Assembly (NCBI RefSeq): GCF_016905005.1
Contig: NZ_JADIKC010000010.1
Coordinates: 83,354 to 147,353 of the forward strand
Source of the DNA: Dyella kyungheensis
GTDB taxonomy: Bacteria; Pseudomonadota; Gammaproteobacteria; Xanthomonadales; Rhodanobacteraceae
DNA length: 64,000 nucleotides
Reading direction: 5' to 3'
In this document: piece by piece, positions 28,728 to 37,807 of the stretch
How the letters are laid out: each line of letters begins with the position of its first letter
Numbering within the stretch: position 1 is the first letter of the stretch
Notes under the pieces: model-generated
What the model was told of the DNA's origin: nothing
The model's database searches: none
What the model saw: the letters and a program-made list of their open reading frames with translations, nothing else
Program-made: the position numbers and the translations under genes

Positions 28728-29579
28728 TCACGGCGTAGGCATGTCCAAACGCGTGTGTACGGGCAGCTCTTCGGTCTTCACCGGATGCGAAAGTGTCATT
28801 TGGGGCACGTAGTAATAGCCGTGCCAGGGCTGCGTGTCCCCATCGGGGAGAAGCACGATCTTTACCCCGCCCTTTTCCGGCGTCGCGAAGAAGGGGTGCG
28901 CGGCGCATTCGGGCGCACACCACCAGACCTGGCCTCCGCCCGCTTGCGCATTCAAGGAGAGCAAGCTCAAGCCAGCATTCGCCACATTGTGCGCAAACGG
29001 CTCGGTATCTTGTCCCTGCATGCGAATCATGCGTGCATGGGCGTTGCCAATGAGCACAAGTGCCCGCGTGGCACCGAACGACTTCATCGATTCGATCAGC
29101 AGTGACGCGCCGTCCACATCGATGGGCTGGCGCGCCAACGCCTCCAGGCGCAACGAACCTCGCGATTGCGCAGCAAGCTCGATGAGCTGGTGAACGAGGT
29201 TCAACATGGCCGCGCTGTGTCGACCATCTCTGAACTCATCCCAGAACACGTCCACACGCGCCCGTGACCACACGGTTTCTGTCGGTTCCACACCAATGGC
29301 GCTGAAGTACGCGTTGAACGACTCAGGCAATTCCAGGCCGATCACTCCCCGTTGCGCGCCCAGTTGCTGGGCGAACAAGCAGGCTGCCTGTCCAAACACG
29401 GCAGGCGACTGCACCGTGCCGTGCATGTCGCCGAAGACGACTACTTGCGCTTTTCTGGTGGCGTCGAAGCCTTCCAAGGGAAGGCAGCCGCGTGTGACGA
29501 CGGGGCTGGCTTGCAGTGCCTGTATCGACAGTCCCAACCCGAGGACAGCGAGGAGCGATATGCGTAGCAGGAGGCGCAT
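28728..29579 (-). CDS. Secreted ChaN/EreA-like protein
   Basis: This 283-residue protein has a signal peptide (about 1-24, cut near LQASP). It shows the sparse motifs of the Tiki/EreA/ChaN superfamily: GDMHG at 50-54, LELPE at 82-86 and a late IGNAHARM at 177-184. Members include haem-binding ChaN, erythromycin-esterase-like hydrolases and TraB/Tiki proteases, so the exact activity is open. The start at 29579 has AGGGA 6 bases upstream; the ATG two codons earlier overlaps that site. It is divergent from the TolB-like gene at 29785. Confidence 0.65.
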   Translation of the reverse strand: MRLLLRISLLAVLGLGLSIQALQASPVVTRGCLPLEGFDATRKAQVVVFGDMHGTVQSPAVFGQAACLFAQQLGAQRGVIGLELPESFNAYFSAIGVEPTETVWSRARVDVFWDEFRDGRHSAAMLNLVHQLIELAAQSRGSLRLEALARQPIDVDGASLLIESMKSFGATRALVLIGNAHARMIRMQGQDTEPFAHNVANAGLSLLSLNAQAGGGQVWWCAPECAAHPFFATPEKGGVKIVLLPDGDTQPWHGYYYVPQMTLSHPVKTEELPVHTRLDMPTP

Positions 29580-29784
29580 GAACATCCCTTTTTCAGCTGA
29601 GTTTGCGCCGCCTTCCCTGCTGGCCCCATGCACATCAGCCCATCCGTGCAACGCGTTACGAACGACATGGTGCCAGCCTCGCATGACTTCAAGCACGTCC
29701 TTTCTCCGGAATGCCAGCGCAAGAATGGCGCGGCTTTGGAACTGCCCAACCTGTTCGTCCCATTCCCAACTGAAGGATCGGTGC

Positions 29785-30771
29785 ATGAAGCGTGTGATGA
29801 ATGTGCTATGCGCAGCCTGTTGCGCGACCGGCATCGCGACCAGCGTGTATGCCGATGCCGTTGCATCCCATGCGCCGCAGGTGTTCGCGCCGGGCGTCGT
29901 TTCGGGTCCGGCCAACGAAGATTCCGCAGCCTTCACGCCCGATGGCGATACCGTGTTCTTCGATCGCATGCATTGGCCGAATGCCGCCATCATGGTGTCG
30001 CATCGCGTGCATGGGGTATGGAGCACGCCCACCGTGGCGCCGTTCTCCGGACAATGGCTGGATCATGACCCGGCCATGTCGCCGGACGGGTCGTTCCTGA
30101 TCTTTACCTCGAACCGCCCCGATGTCGACGGCGGCAAGATGATCGATGCGGTGATGGCCGACGGTTCGGTGCACGCGGGTTTTGGCGGTCATCTGTGGCG
30201 CGTCGACCGCAAGGGCCATGACTGGGGAAAGCCGGTGCGCCTGCCGGATGCGGTGAACAGCAGTTCGCGCACCTATGCGCCCGCCGTGGTGACCGACGGC
30301 AGCGTGTATTTCCAGCGTCCGGCCGAGGATGACGACTTCCGCCTGTTCCGCTCGCAATACCGCAACGGTGCTTACCAACCGCCGGTAGCGGTGGCGCTGG
30401 GCGATGCCTCCGCGCACAAGCTCGATCCTGCCGTGGCGCCCGACGAGTCCTTCATCGTGTTCGATGCCAACTTCAGCAGCAAGGACGATCCGGACCGTCT
30501 CTATATCGCGTTCCGCGAAGGCGATGGCTGGGGCAAGCCGATCGACCTGGGCAAGGACATCAACGTGAAAGGCCCCTGGGGCGCACACCTGAGTCCGGAC
30601 CATCGCACGCTCTACTTCAGCAGCACGCGCTCGCTGCCGGTGCATTACCCACGCACACCGCAGCAGGCCCAGGACGACATCGCGCGCATGCAGTGGGACA
30701 ACGGCAGCGAAAACATCTGGTCGGTGTCGCTGGCGCCGTGGCTGGATGCGCCTCACCCCTCGGGCGGCTGA
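29785..30771 (+). CDS. Exported PD40/TolB-type beta-propeller protein
   Basis: This is a 328-residue exported protein with a signal peptide (about 1-23, ending VYADA). It has several repeats of the PD40 kind found in TolB: FTPDGDTVFFDR, MSPDGSFLIFTSNRPD, VAPDESFIVFDAN and LSPDHRTLYFSSTR. These form propeller blades with S/A-P-D-x-x-x-I/L-x-F spacing. The family has binding rather than catalytic roles. The ATG at 29785 is preceded by AAGGA. It ends 18 bp before the convergent esterase gene. Confidence 0.83.
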   Translation: MKRVMNVLCAACCATGIATSVYADAVASHAPQVFAPGVVSGPANEDSAAFTPDGDTVFFDRMHWPNAAIMVSHRVHGVWSTPTVAPFSGQWLDHDPAMSPDGSFLIFTSNRPDVDGGKMIDAVMADGSVHAGFGGHLWRVDRKGHDWGKPVRLPDAVNSSSRTYAPAVVTDGSVYFQRPAEDDDFRLFRSQYRNGAYQPPVAVALGDASAHKLDPAVAPDESFIVFDANFSSKDDPDRLYIAFREGDGWGKPIDLGKDINVKGPWGAHLSPDHRTLYFSSTRSLPVHYPRTPQQAQDDIARMQWDNGSENIWSVSLAPWLDAPHPSGG

Positions 30772-30789
30772 CCGGCGACGTTCTCGCCG

Positions 30790-31812
30790 TCACAGCCCCG
30801 TGGCGGCGAGACGTTCGCGCAGGAAGGCGCGCGTGCGTGCGAACGCTTCACGCGCTTCCGGCAAGGCGAAATCGAACTGGTATTCGTGGCCAAGCTTGGG
30901 TCGATGCGGCGCCGGGTAGAACAAGGCATCGACCGGAACCCCCTCGCCCTGCAACGCCTCCGCCAATGCCATCGATTGCGGCGCCAGCGGATCGCCGTTG
31001 CCAACGGAAATGAAGGTGGGAGGAAAATGCCTCGTCACGCGCGGCACGATGGAAAACGTATCGTGCTGGGGTGGTGGCGAGGTCGAACCGAAGTACGACC
31101 ACACCACCGTGCGGCCGAACCATGACGGCGACGAGGTCATGGACCCTCCGTCGAGCGGACCACAGAACAACACCACGCCACGCAGGTGCGCGGACGAGAC
31201 GCCGGAAGACATCGCCATCGCCTGCGCGTACTCGGTCGATGTCGCGATCAGCGCCAGCTGCGCGGCCAGCTGCGCCCCGGCCGAATCGCCGCCGAGCACC
31301 AGCCGGGACATGTCCAGCTGCAGTCGTTCCGCGTTGTCCGCAAGAAACGTCAGCGCGCGATTGAGCTGATGCACTGGCAACGGATAACGATGTTCCGGCG
31401 CCAGCGAATAGTCCACGGTGACCACCGCATAGCCATCGGCGGCCAGCATGCGCGCGTAGTTGGCCACGTCGCCGCGGCTGCCCGCCACAAAGCCGCCGCC
31501 ATGAATCCACACGATCACCGGCAAGGCCTTGCCATGCATCGACAGAGGCCGATGGATGTCCATCAGCGCGTCGAGATCGGCCGGGTCGTAGCGCACGCCG
31601 GACTCGCTGTGGATCCCCGGCGGCACTTGGCTCGCCAGGGCGGCATTGGCCCGGGCGCCCCCATGATCGAACACCAGGCGGATCAGCATGGCCGACGGCC
31701 AGGGGCTGACCTGCACCGCTAGGGCGCCAAGCGCAACCAGCGTAACCAATCCGATACATACGCCCCACAGCAGGCGTTGCGGACGACGACCGGACGAACC
31801 TTGCGCAACCAT
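30790..31812 (-). CDS. Membrane-anchored alpha/beta hydrolase (HSL/lipase family)
   Basis: This is a 340-residue esterase of the hormone-sensitive-lipase group. An N-terminal membrane anchor lies at about 13-35. The oxyanion motif HGGGF is at 104-108. The nucleophile elbow GDSAG is at 175-179 (Ser177). The acid is probably Asp in VGNGDPLAPQS, and the His is in KLGHEYQF near the C-terminus. The anchor suggests a periplasmic active site. Acyl esters are the likely substrates; the specific one is unknown. The start at 31812 has GAGG 7 bases upstream. Confidence 0.88.
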   Translation of the reverse strand: MVAQGSSGRRPQRLLWGVCIGLVTLVALGALAVQVSPWPSAMLIRLVFDHGGARANAALASQVPPGIHSESGVRYDPADLDALMDIHRPLSMHGKALPVIVWIHGGGFVAGSRGDVANYARMLAADGYAVVTVDYSLAPEHRYPLPVHQLNRALTFLADNAERLQLDMSRLVLGGDSAGAQLAAQLALIATSTEYAQAMAMSSGVSSAHLRGVVLFCGPLDGGSMTSSPSWFGRTVVWSYFGSTSPPPQHDTFSIVPRVTRHFPPTFISVGNGDPLAPQSMALAEALQGEGVPVDALFYPAPHRPKLGHEYQFDFALPEAREAFARTRAFLRERLAATGL

Positions 31813-31917
31813 GCAGGAACCTCGCAAGCGACGATGCCGAAAGAGGCCGTCGGGCCACCTGTTTCGTACGCCACCGATTCTTGCACGGTTAGCCCGATGC
31901 CATGGCGCGTGCGGCAC

Positions 31918-31946
31918 AAAAAAAAGGGCCGGCAGAGCCGGCCCTC
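31918..31946 (-). terminator. Terminator of dcp
   Basis: On the minus strand GGGCCGGC pairs with GCCGGCCC over a 3-base loop, followed by a run of T. It starts about 25 bp after the dcp stop. Confidence 0.9.
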
Positions 31947-31970
31947 TTCGTCGCAACAAGCCTTGCGGCC

Positions 31971-34178
31971 TTACTTCTTCTGCGGCGCTTCCTTCAGACC
32001 ACGGTTGAGCAGCATCGGCTCGATGCTCGGGTCCTTGCCGCGCCAGTTCTTGTACATGGTGGCCAGGTCCTGCGTGTTGCCCTGCGAGAGGATCATCGCG
32101 CGGAAGCGGTCGCCGTTCTCGCGGCTCAGGCCACCCTTGTCGACGAAGCCCTGGAAGGCATCGTCGGCCAGCATTTCGGTCCACAGGTAGGCGTAGTAGC
32201 CGGCTGCATAGCCGCCGCCGAAGATGTGCTGGAAGTAGCTGGAACGGTAGCGCGGCGGCACGTAGCTGAGGTTGATTTTGGCCTTGGTCAGCGCGTCCAT
32301 CTCGAACTTGTCCGGATCCTGCTTGGGCGCATCCGGGCCGAGGCTGTGCCAGCTCATGTCGAGCAGCGCGGCGCCGACCAGTTCGGTCATGTCGTAGCCC
32401 TTGTTGAAGGTCTTGGCCTTCTTGATCTTCTCGACCAGCTCGGCCGGCATCGGTTCGCCGGTCTTATAGTTCTTCGCGTAGTTGGCGAAGATCTTCGGAT
32501 CGGTGGCCCAGTGCTCGTTGAACTGCGACGGGAATTCCACGAAGTCGCGCGCGGTGTTGGCGCCCGACAGGCTCGGGTACTGCGTGTTGGCGAACATGCC
32601 GTGCAGCGCATGGCCGAACTCGTGGAACATGGTGATCACGTCGTCCGACGACAGCAGCGCCGGCTGGCCCGGGGCGGGCTTGGTGAAGTTGGCGACGTTG
32701 AACACCACCGGCTTGGTGCCCATCAGCTTGGACTGGTCGACCAGGTTGCTCATCCAGGCGCCGCCGTTCTTGTTGTCGCGCTTGAAGTAATCGCAATAGA
32801 ACAGCGCCATCGAGGTGCCGTCCTTGTCGAACACTTCGAACACGCGCACGTCCGGCTGCCAGACGGGGATGTCCTTGCGTTCCTTGAAGGTCAGGCCGTA
32901 GAGCTGGTTGGCGGCATAGAACACGCCGTTCTGCAGCACGTTGTCGATCTCGAAGTACGGCTTGATCTGCGATTCGTCCAGATCGTACTTGGCCTTGCGC
33001 ACCTGCTCGGAGTAGTGCTCCCAGTCCCATGCCTCGACCTTGAAGCCGCCCTTCTGCTGGTCGATCACCGCCTGGATGTCCTTGGCTTCCTGCTCGGCGC
33101 GCGCGGTGGCGGCCGGGGCCAGCTTGTCCATGAAGCCGATCGCCGCTTCCGGCGTCTTGGCCATCTGGTCTTCCAGCTTCCACGCGGCGTAGTTCGGGTA
33201 ACCCAGCAGCTTGGCCTGTTCGGCGCGGATCTGCGCGATGCGGGCGATCATGTCGCGCGTATCGTTGGCGTCGCCCTTCTCGGCGCGGCCCCAGGAATTC
33301 TTGAAGATCGCTTCGCGCGTGGCGCGATCGTTGAGGCTCTCGAGCACCGGCTGCTGGGTGGTGTTCTGCAGCGGCAGCACCCACTTGCCGTCGAGCTTGC
33401 GGGCCTTGGCGGCTTCCACCGCGGCCTGTAGGTCGCTGTCGGACAGGCCGTCGAGCTTGGTCTTGTCGTCGGTGACGAAGGCGCCGTCCTTGGTCGCGGC
33501 CAGCAGCTTGTTGACGAACTGCGTGCTCAAGCTCGATTCCTCTTTGTTGAGGTCCTTGAGCTTGGCCTTGTCGGCATCGGACAGCTTGGCGCCGCCGTGC
33601 ACGAAGTTCTTGTAGGTCACTTCGACCAGGCGCTTGGATTCGGGATCGAGCTTGAGCGAATCGCGCTGGTCGTAGACGGTCTGGATGCGCTTGAACAGCT
33701 TGTCGTTCATCACGATCGCGTCCTGGTGCTCGGCGAGCTTGGGCGCTTCGTCTTCCTGCACCTTCTGCAGGGTGTCGTTGGTGTTGGCACCGCTGACGGC
33801 GTTGAACGCCTGCATCACGCGCTGCATCAACTGGCCGGACTTCTCCATCGGGATGAAGGTGTTCTCGAAGGTCGGCGCCTCCGGGTTGTCGGCGATCTTC
33901 TCGATCTCCGCCAGGTGCTGCTTCATGCCTTCCTCGAAGGCCGGCTGGTAGTCGCCATCCTTGATCTTGTCGAACGGCGGCGCCTGGAACGGCAGCGTGC
34001 TGGGTTCGAGGAACGGATTGACGGCGCTGACCTCGGCCGGTGCGGCGGCCGTGGAAGCCTTGGCCGGCGCGGTGCTGGCGGGCGCGGGTGCGGGCTGGGC
34101 GGCCTGCTCGTTCGACTGCTGCGAGCAGGCGGCGAGCGCAATGGACGTGGCTATGACAAGCGTGCGGAGACGAAGCAT
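31971..34178 (-). CDS. dcp: M3-family peptidyl-dipeptidase Dcp (lipoprotein form)
   Basis: Dcp removes C-terminal dipeptides from peptides using zinc. The 735-residue protein has a signal peptide with lipobox LAAC (Cys18) and a long Ala/Pro/Thr linker (about 25-50), so it is probably tethered in the periplasm. The M3 zinc site HEFGHALH starts at His519. The third ligand is in the downstream FVEFPSQFNEHW region, and the family's FGGGYAAGYYAYLWTEMLA stretch is near the C-terminus. Many Xanthomonadales carry this lipoprotein version next to or instead of the cytoplasmic one. Confidence 0.94.
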   Translation of the reverse strand: MLRLRTLVIATSIALAACSQQSNEQAAQPAPAPASTAPAKASTAAAPAEVSAVNPFLEPSTLPFQAPPFDKIKDGDYQPAFEEGMKQHLAEIEKIADNPEAPTFENTFIPMEKSGQLMQRVMQAFNAVSGANTNDTLQKVQEDEAPKLAEHQDAIVMNDKLFKRIQTVYDQRDSLKLDPESKRLVEVTYKNFVHGGAKLSDADKAKLKDLNKEESSLSTQFVNKLLAATKDGAFVTDDKTKLDGLSDSDLQAAVEAAKARKLDGKWVLPLQNTTQQPVLESLNDRATREAIFKNSWGRAEKGDANDTRDMIARIAQIRAEQAKLLGYPNYAAWKLEDQMAKTPEAAIGFMDKLAPAATARAEQEAKDIQAVIDQQKGGFKVEAWDWEHYSEQVRKAKYDLDESQIKPYFEIDNVLQNGVFYAANQLYGLTFKERKDIPVWQPDVRVFEVFDKDGTSMALFYCDYFKRDNKNGGAWMSNLVDQSKLMGTKPVVFNVANFTKPAPGQPALLSSDDVITMFHEFGHALHGMFANTQYPSLSGANTARDFVEFPSQFNEHWATDPKIFANYAKNYKTGEPMPAELVEKIKKAKTFNKGYDMTELVGAALLDMSWHSLGPDAPKQDPDKFEMDALTKAKINLSYVPPRYRSSYFQHIFGGGYAAGYYAYLWTEMLADDAFQGFVDKGGLSRENGDRFRAMILSQGNTQDLATMYKNWRGKDPSIEPMLLNRGLKEAPQKK

Positions 34179-34331
34179 CGAGGTTCCCCATGGAAACGAG
34201 ACAAACGGACGCTGAGACTAACCACAGCCCGACACGAGTGCCAAGGGCTGGAAGTACCGGAGGTCATTTCCAGGGGTGGGCCGCCGTTGCGCAAGCGCAG
34301 CATCGGCGGCTACCCGGCGCGCCGGTCTCGC

Positions 34332-34682
34332 TCAGGCCTGGCGCATGTCGCGCAGCTGCCAGCTGTTGCCGATCAGCAGGTTGAGACGGTGCCGCACGAT
34401 CCGCATGGGCAGATCGGTGATCAGGTCCATGTCCGTGTGCAGATCGCTGACCCGCGCGCTGGCCGTGGCCTGCGGATCGACCGCGCCCAGCGACGGATCG
34501 ACGTCGTCCGGCTCGTCCTGCATGGCGCGCCAGCGTTCGAACAGATCGGGGCTGCGCATGGCGTTCTGCACCGCAGCAGCCAGGTCGTTCGGACCGGCAC
34601 CGTCATAGCTCAGGGTGGGCACCGGCCCACGGGCACGGGCCAGGTCGGCGACGGAAAGGTAGTAGTGGCTGCGAATGGCCAT
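34332..34682 (-). CDS. Conserved hypothetical protein
   Basis: This is a 116-residue soluble protein with no signal or membrane segment. It starts MAIRSHYYLSVADL and ends LNLLIGNSWQLRDMRQA, with an acidic middle (EPDDVDPSLGAVDP). No family is recognised. It has an excellent AGGAGG site 5 bases before the ATG at 34682. It lies 51 bp downstream of bioD on the same strand and may share its transcript. Nothing supports a toxin-antitoxin or biotin role. Confidence 0.7.
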   Translation of the reverse strand: MAIRSHYYLSVADLARARGPVPTLSYDGAGPNDLAAAVQNAMRSPDLFERWRAMQDEPDDVDPSLGAVDPQATASARVSDLHTDMDLITDLPMRIVRHRLNLLIGNSWQLRDMRQA

Positions 34683-34733
34683 GGTGCCTCCTGCGGTGTC
34701 GACGCACGTATCCAAACATGCGCCATGTGAACG

Positions 34734-35405
34734 TCATTCCAAGACCAGGGTGAGATCCAGGTGAGCCGCGGCATCCTGCGGCGGCACACCGTGCGGAAGA
34801 ATGCCCAGGCACGGCGCAGGCAGCTGGTGGCGCAGGGTTTCGATGTTCTCCTCCACTGCATCCATGGCCGGATCGATGCGGTTGCCGATCCAGCCCACCA
34901 GACGGCAACCGTCGGTGGCGATGGCGCGGGCGGACAGCAGCGCGTGGTTGATGCAGCCCAGCCGCAGGCCCACCACCAGGATCACCGGCAGCTGCCATTG
35001 CCGCGCGATATCCGAAGCGAGCAGGCTGCGCGACAACGGCACCAGCCAGCCGCCGACGCCTTCCACCAGCACGTCGTCGTGCATGCCGCGCAGTCGCTCG
35101 AACGCTTCGTAAAGCGGGGCTAGGCGAATCTCCACGCCCTCGTGCGCCGCCGCCAGATGGGGCGACAGCGGTTCGCGCAGCGCCACCGGATTGATCCATT
35201 CGTACGGCATCGGCGAGCTGCTGGCGGCCTGCAGCGCGAGCGCATCGTCGTTGCGCAGGCCCTGGGGCGTTTCCATGCAGCCGCTGGCCACGGGTTTCAT
35301 GCCGCAGACCTGATTGCCGCGCCCCCGCAGCAAGTGCAACAGCGTGCAGGTGGCATGGGTTTTACCGACACCGGTATCGGTGCCTGCAATGAAGAATGTC
35401 GACAT
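34734..35405 (-). CDS. bioD: Dethiobiotin synthetase
   Basis: BioD closes the ureido ring of biotin by ATP-dependent carboxylation of diaminopelargonic acid. It has 223 residues, the usual size. The N-terminal P loop is GTDTGVGKT at 8-16. CGMKPVASG carries the catalytic Lys, EGVGGWLVPL is the family motif near 110, and WIGNRIDP binds the nucleotide. The start at 35405 has AGGGG 8 bases upstream. Other bio genes are not in the window. Confidence 0.95.
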   Translation of the reverse strand: MSTFFIAGTDTGVGKTHATCTLLHLLRGRGNQVCGMKPVASGCMETPQGLRNDDALALQAASSSPMPYEWINPVALREPLSPHLAAAHEGVEIRLAPLYEAFERLRGMHDDVLVEGVGGWLVPLSRSLLASDIARQWQLPVILVVGLRLGCINHALLSARAIATDGCRLVGWIGNRIDPAMDAVEENIETLRHQLPAPCLGILPHGVPPQDAAAHLDLTLVLE

Positions 35406-35533
35406 GAGCGATCCCCTGATGGTGGTGCCCGGCGCTGCCGTGCCGATGACACGTCGCAGGCGCATAATACGGCCTTTGCGGTCGCCCGCTCGCCGCCCTC
35501 GGGCGAGCAGCGGACTCGAGAGGATTCGATCCC

Positions 35534-36028
35534 ATGTATGAAGTGAAGACGCAGGCCTACGCCAGCAAGCGCGAACACTACGAAGACCTGTGCAACCAGG
35601 CTCGCGGGCTGCTGGAAGGCGAGCCCAATGTGATCGCCAACGCGGCCAACTTCGCCGCACTGGTCTATCACAGCCTGCCCGATTTCAACTGGTCCGGCTT
35701 CTATCTGTACGACGGTACCGAGCTGGTGGTGGGTCCGTTCCAGGGCAAGCCGGCGTGCATCCGCATCGCGCTGGGCCGCGGCGTGTGCGGCACGGCCGCG
35801 CAGACGCGCGAGACGCAGGTGGTGCGCGACGTGAATGCGTTCGACGGCCACATCGCCTGCGATGCGGCGTCGCAATCGGAAATCGTGGTGCCGCTGGTGC
35901 GCGCCGACGGCAGCCTGTTTGGCGTGTGGGACGTGGACAGCCCGTCCATCGCCCGCTTCGACGAGGAAGACCGCGCCGGCATGGAAGCGCTGTGCGCGAT
36001 TTTCATGGCGGCCGTGGATAAGGATTGA
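35534..36028 (+). CDS. msrC: Free methionine-(R)-sulfoxide reductase (GAF type)
   Basis: This is a 164-residue GAF-domain enzyme that reduces free methionine-R-sulfoxide with thioredoxin-derived electrons. The family cysteines are present: Cys75 in KPACIRIALG, Cys85 in GRGVCGTAA and Cys109 in HIACDAASQSEIVVP. FNWSGFYLYDG and GVWDVDSPS are further signatures. The ATG at 35534 follows AGAGGATTCG. The divergent gap to bioD is 128 bp. Confidence 0.92.
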   Translation: MYEVKTQAYASKREHYEDLCNQARGLLEGEPNVIANAANFAALVYHSLPDFNWSGFYLYDGTELVVGPFQGKPACIRIALGRGVCGTAAQTRETQVVRDVNAFDGHIACDAASQSEIVVPLVRADGSLFGVWDVDSPSIARFDEEDRAGMEALCAIFMAAVDKD

Positions 36029-36056
36029 GCTGGTCGAAAGATCCACGCTCCCCACC

Positions 36057-36182
36057 GTCATTCCGGCGCACGCCGGAATCCAGTAGCGATGCATAGGGTC
36101 TTCGCGCTGCACCCAACGCAGGCCATGATCGGGCGACAGCCTTCCCCTGAGGCCACTGGATTCCGGCCTGCGCCGGAATGAC
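36057..36182. repeat. MITE-like 126-bp element with 28-bp inverted ends
   Basis: The left end GTCATTCCGGCGCACGCCGG continues AATCCAGT. The right end ACTGGATTCCGGCCTGCGCC continues GGAATGAC and is its inverted near copy. Each end is itself a palindrome around CCGG...CCGG. About 70 bp of apparently unique sequence lies between. The gap between msrC and yihA (36029-36212) holds nothing else. Confidence 0.7.
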
Positions 36183-36212
36183 GAGCGAAAAGAACGGGAC
36201 TCGAACCGGCGC

Positions 36213-36848
36213 TTACTGCCGCGGCGTATTGAGCAACGTCATCACCATGTCGCGCGCTTCCTCCACGCCGGTGGGCGTCTGCGAGGAAAAAATCTGCGCC
36301 GTGGCCTGCGTTTCGCTGGCCGTCAATTCCTTGCGCAAGGCCGCCAGCGACTGGGCCGCCTGGCTCCGCGACAATTTGTCCGCCTTGGTCAGCAAGACGT
36401 GGCAAGGCAGGTGGGTGGCGAAGCAGAACTCCAGCATCATCCGGTCGAAGTCCTTGAGCGGATGGCGAATATCGGTGATCAGCACGACTCCGCGCAGGCT
36501 GCGGCGGTGATGCAGATAGGCATCGATTTCCTGCTTCCAGTGCTCGCGCAACGCCTCGGGCACCTTGGCGTAGCCATAGCCCGGCAGGTCGATGAGCCGC
36601 GCCGGCTGGGCCGCCTGGCCTTCCTCCTGGATCAGCGTGGGCAGCGAAAAGGCCACCATTTGCTGCGTTCGTCCGGGCGTCTTGGAGGTGCGCGCCAGGC
36701 CGCGATGCGCGGTCAAGGTATTGAGCGCGCTCGACTTGCCGGCATTGGAGCGGCCAGCAAACGCCACCTCCGCGCCGGTATCGGCCGGAAGCTGTGAAAT
36801 TCGGTGGGCAGCCAGTACGAACTGGGCGCCTTGCAATGGATTTGGCAT
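36213..36848 (-). CDS. yihA: Ribosome-biogenesis GTPase YihA/EngB (YsxC)
   Basis: This is an essential GTPase for 50S assembly. It has 211 residues. Motifs are G1 GRSNAGKSS at 32-40, G2 TSKTPGRTQ, G3 DLPGYGYAKV, G4 TKADKLS and G5 SSQTPTG. The start at 36848 yields MPNPLQGAQFVLAAH, typical of the family. It is divergent from cytochrome c4, the same arrangement as in pseudomonads and xanthomonads. Confidence 0.96.
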   Translation of the reverse strand: MPNPLQGAQFVLAAHRISQLPADTGAEVAFAGRSNAGKSSALNTLTAHRGLARTSKTPGRTQQMVAFSLPTLIQEEGQAAQPARLIDLPGYGYAKVPEALREHWKQEIDAYLHHRRSLRGVVLITDIRHPLKDFDRMMLEFCFATHLPCHVLLTKADKLSRSQAAQSLAALRKELTASETQATAQIFSSQTPTGVEEARDMVMTLLNTPRQ

Positions 36849-36958
36849 GGTTTGACCGGCTAAGGTGGCGCAGAGATAATCCGGTAGTTTCTGCCAGTTG
36901 CGGACGTGCTGGCCAGCGCGGACCGTGCAGCCATAGCAGTTTTTCGGGAGACAAGTGT

Positions 36959-37738
36959 ATGAGTTTTCGGCCTGCAGGTTTTCGGCCCGCTGTTGTTCGT
37001 TATGCCGTAGTCCTCGTGTTTGCGCTGTCTTCCGGAGCAATCCTGGCACAGGAAGCGAAGAATCCCGCCCCCGCGGCGACGGCGGCTGCGCCCGCTGCGG
37101 CACCTGCCGCTGCTGAAGCGGCGGCCAAGCCGGGCGAGGCCACCGCGGCCGTGAAGCCGGGCGACGCCACCGCCGGCCAGGGCAAGGCTGCCGCCTGCGG
37201 CGCCTGTCACGGTGTGGATGGCAATTCCACCGACCCGCAGTACCCCAAGCTTGCCGGCCAGAGCGAGGCGTACATCGTCCACTCGCTGGAGAGCTTCAAG
37301 TCGGGCAAGCGCCAGAACCCGATCATGCTCGGCATGGCCTCGCCGCTGTCCGAACAGGACATGCATGACATCGGCGCCTATTTCGCCAGCAAGACATCGC
37401 TTCCGGGCGTGGCCGACCAGGCCCTGGTGGAGCGCGGCGAGCAGCTCTATCGCCAGGGCGACACCAGCAAGGGTGTGCCGGCCTGCATGGCGTGCCACAG
37501 CATCGATGGCCGCGGCAATCCGGGCGCGCGGTATCCGCAGCTGACCAGTCAGCATGCGCAGTACATCGAAGCCACCCTGAAGGCCTGGCACGACGGCACG
37601 GTGTGGGGTGACGACGCCCACGCGCAGATCATGCCGGGCATCGCCAAGAAGCTGGACGAAAAGGACATCGCCGCGGTCGCCAGCTACGTCGAAGGCCTGC
37701 ACGCCGCCGAAGGCGCAGGCCCTTCCGCCGCCAAGTAA
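36959..37738 (+). CDS. Dihaem cytochrome c4
   Basis: This is a periplasmic electron carrier to terminal oxidases. The 259-residue precursor has a signal peptide (about 1-30) and then an unusually long Ala/Pro/Lys-rich linker (about 34-68) before the first haem domain. Haem motifs are CGACH at 80-84 and CMACH at 176-180. The Met ligands are probably in PIMLGMASPL and AQIMPGIAKKL. The two domains are tandem repeats of each other, each with YPKLAGQ / YPQLTSQ. The ATG at 36959 follows GGGAGACAAGTGT. It is followed by two DsbA-like genes. Confidence 0.93.
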   Translation: MSFRPAGFRPAVVRYAVVLVFALSSGAILAQEAKNPAPAATAAAPAAAPAAAEAAAKPGEATAAVKPGDATAGQGKAAACGACHGVDGNSTDPQYPKLAGQSEAYIVHSLESFKSGKRQNPIMLGMASPLSEQDMHDIGAYFASKTSLPGVADQALVERGEQLYRQGDTSKGVPACMACHSIDGRGNPGARYPQLTSQHAQYIEATLKAWHDGTVWGDDAHAQIMPGIAKKLDEKDIAAVASYVEGLHAAEGAGPSAAK

Positions 37739-37746
37739 ACGCCTAA

Positions 37747-37773
37747 GACACGCCGGCCGTTGGCCGGCGTGTC
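37747..37773 (+). terminator. Hairpin between cytochrome c4 and dsbA genes
   Basis: A perfect 12-bp stem, GACACGCCGGCC with GGCCGGCGTGTC, over a 3-base loop. There is no T-tract, so it may be a partial or rho-assisted terminator or an mRNA-stability hairpin. Confidence 0.65.
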
Positions 37774-37807
37774 CGTTCCAAGCCAAGCAATGTATTCGAG
37801 GATCACC

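Noticed and set aside
34332-34682. Toxin-antitoxin component next to bioD
   Set aside because: It is a single gene without a partner and has no recognised toxin or DNA-binding motif.
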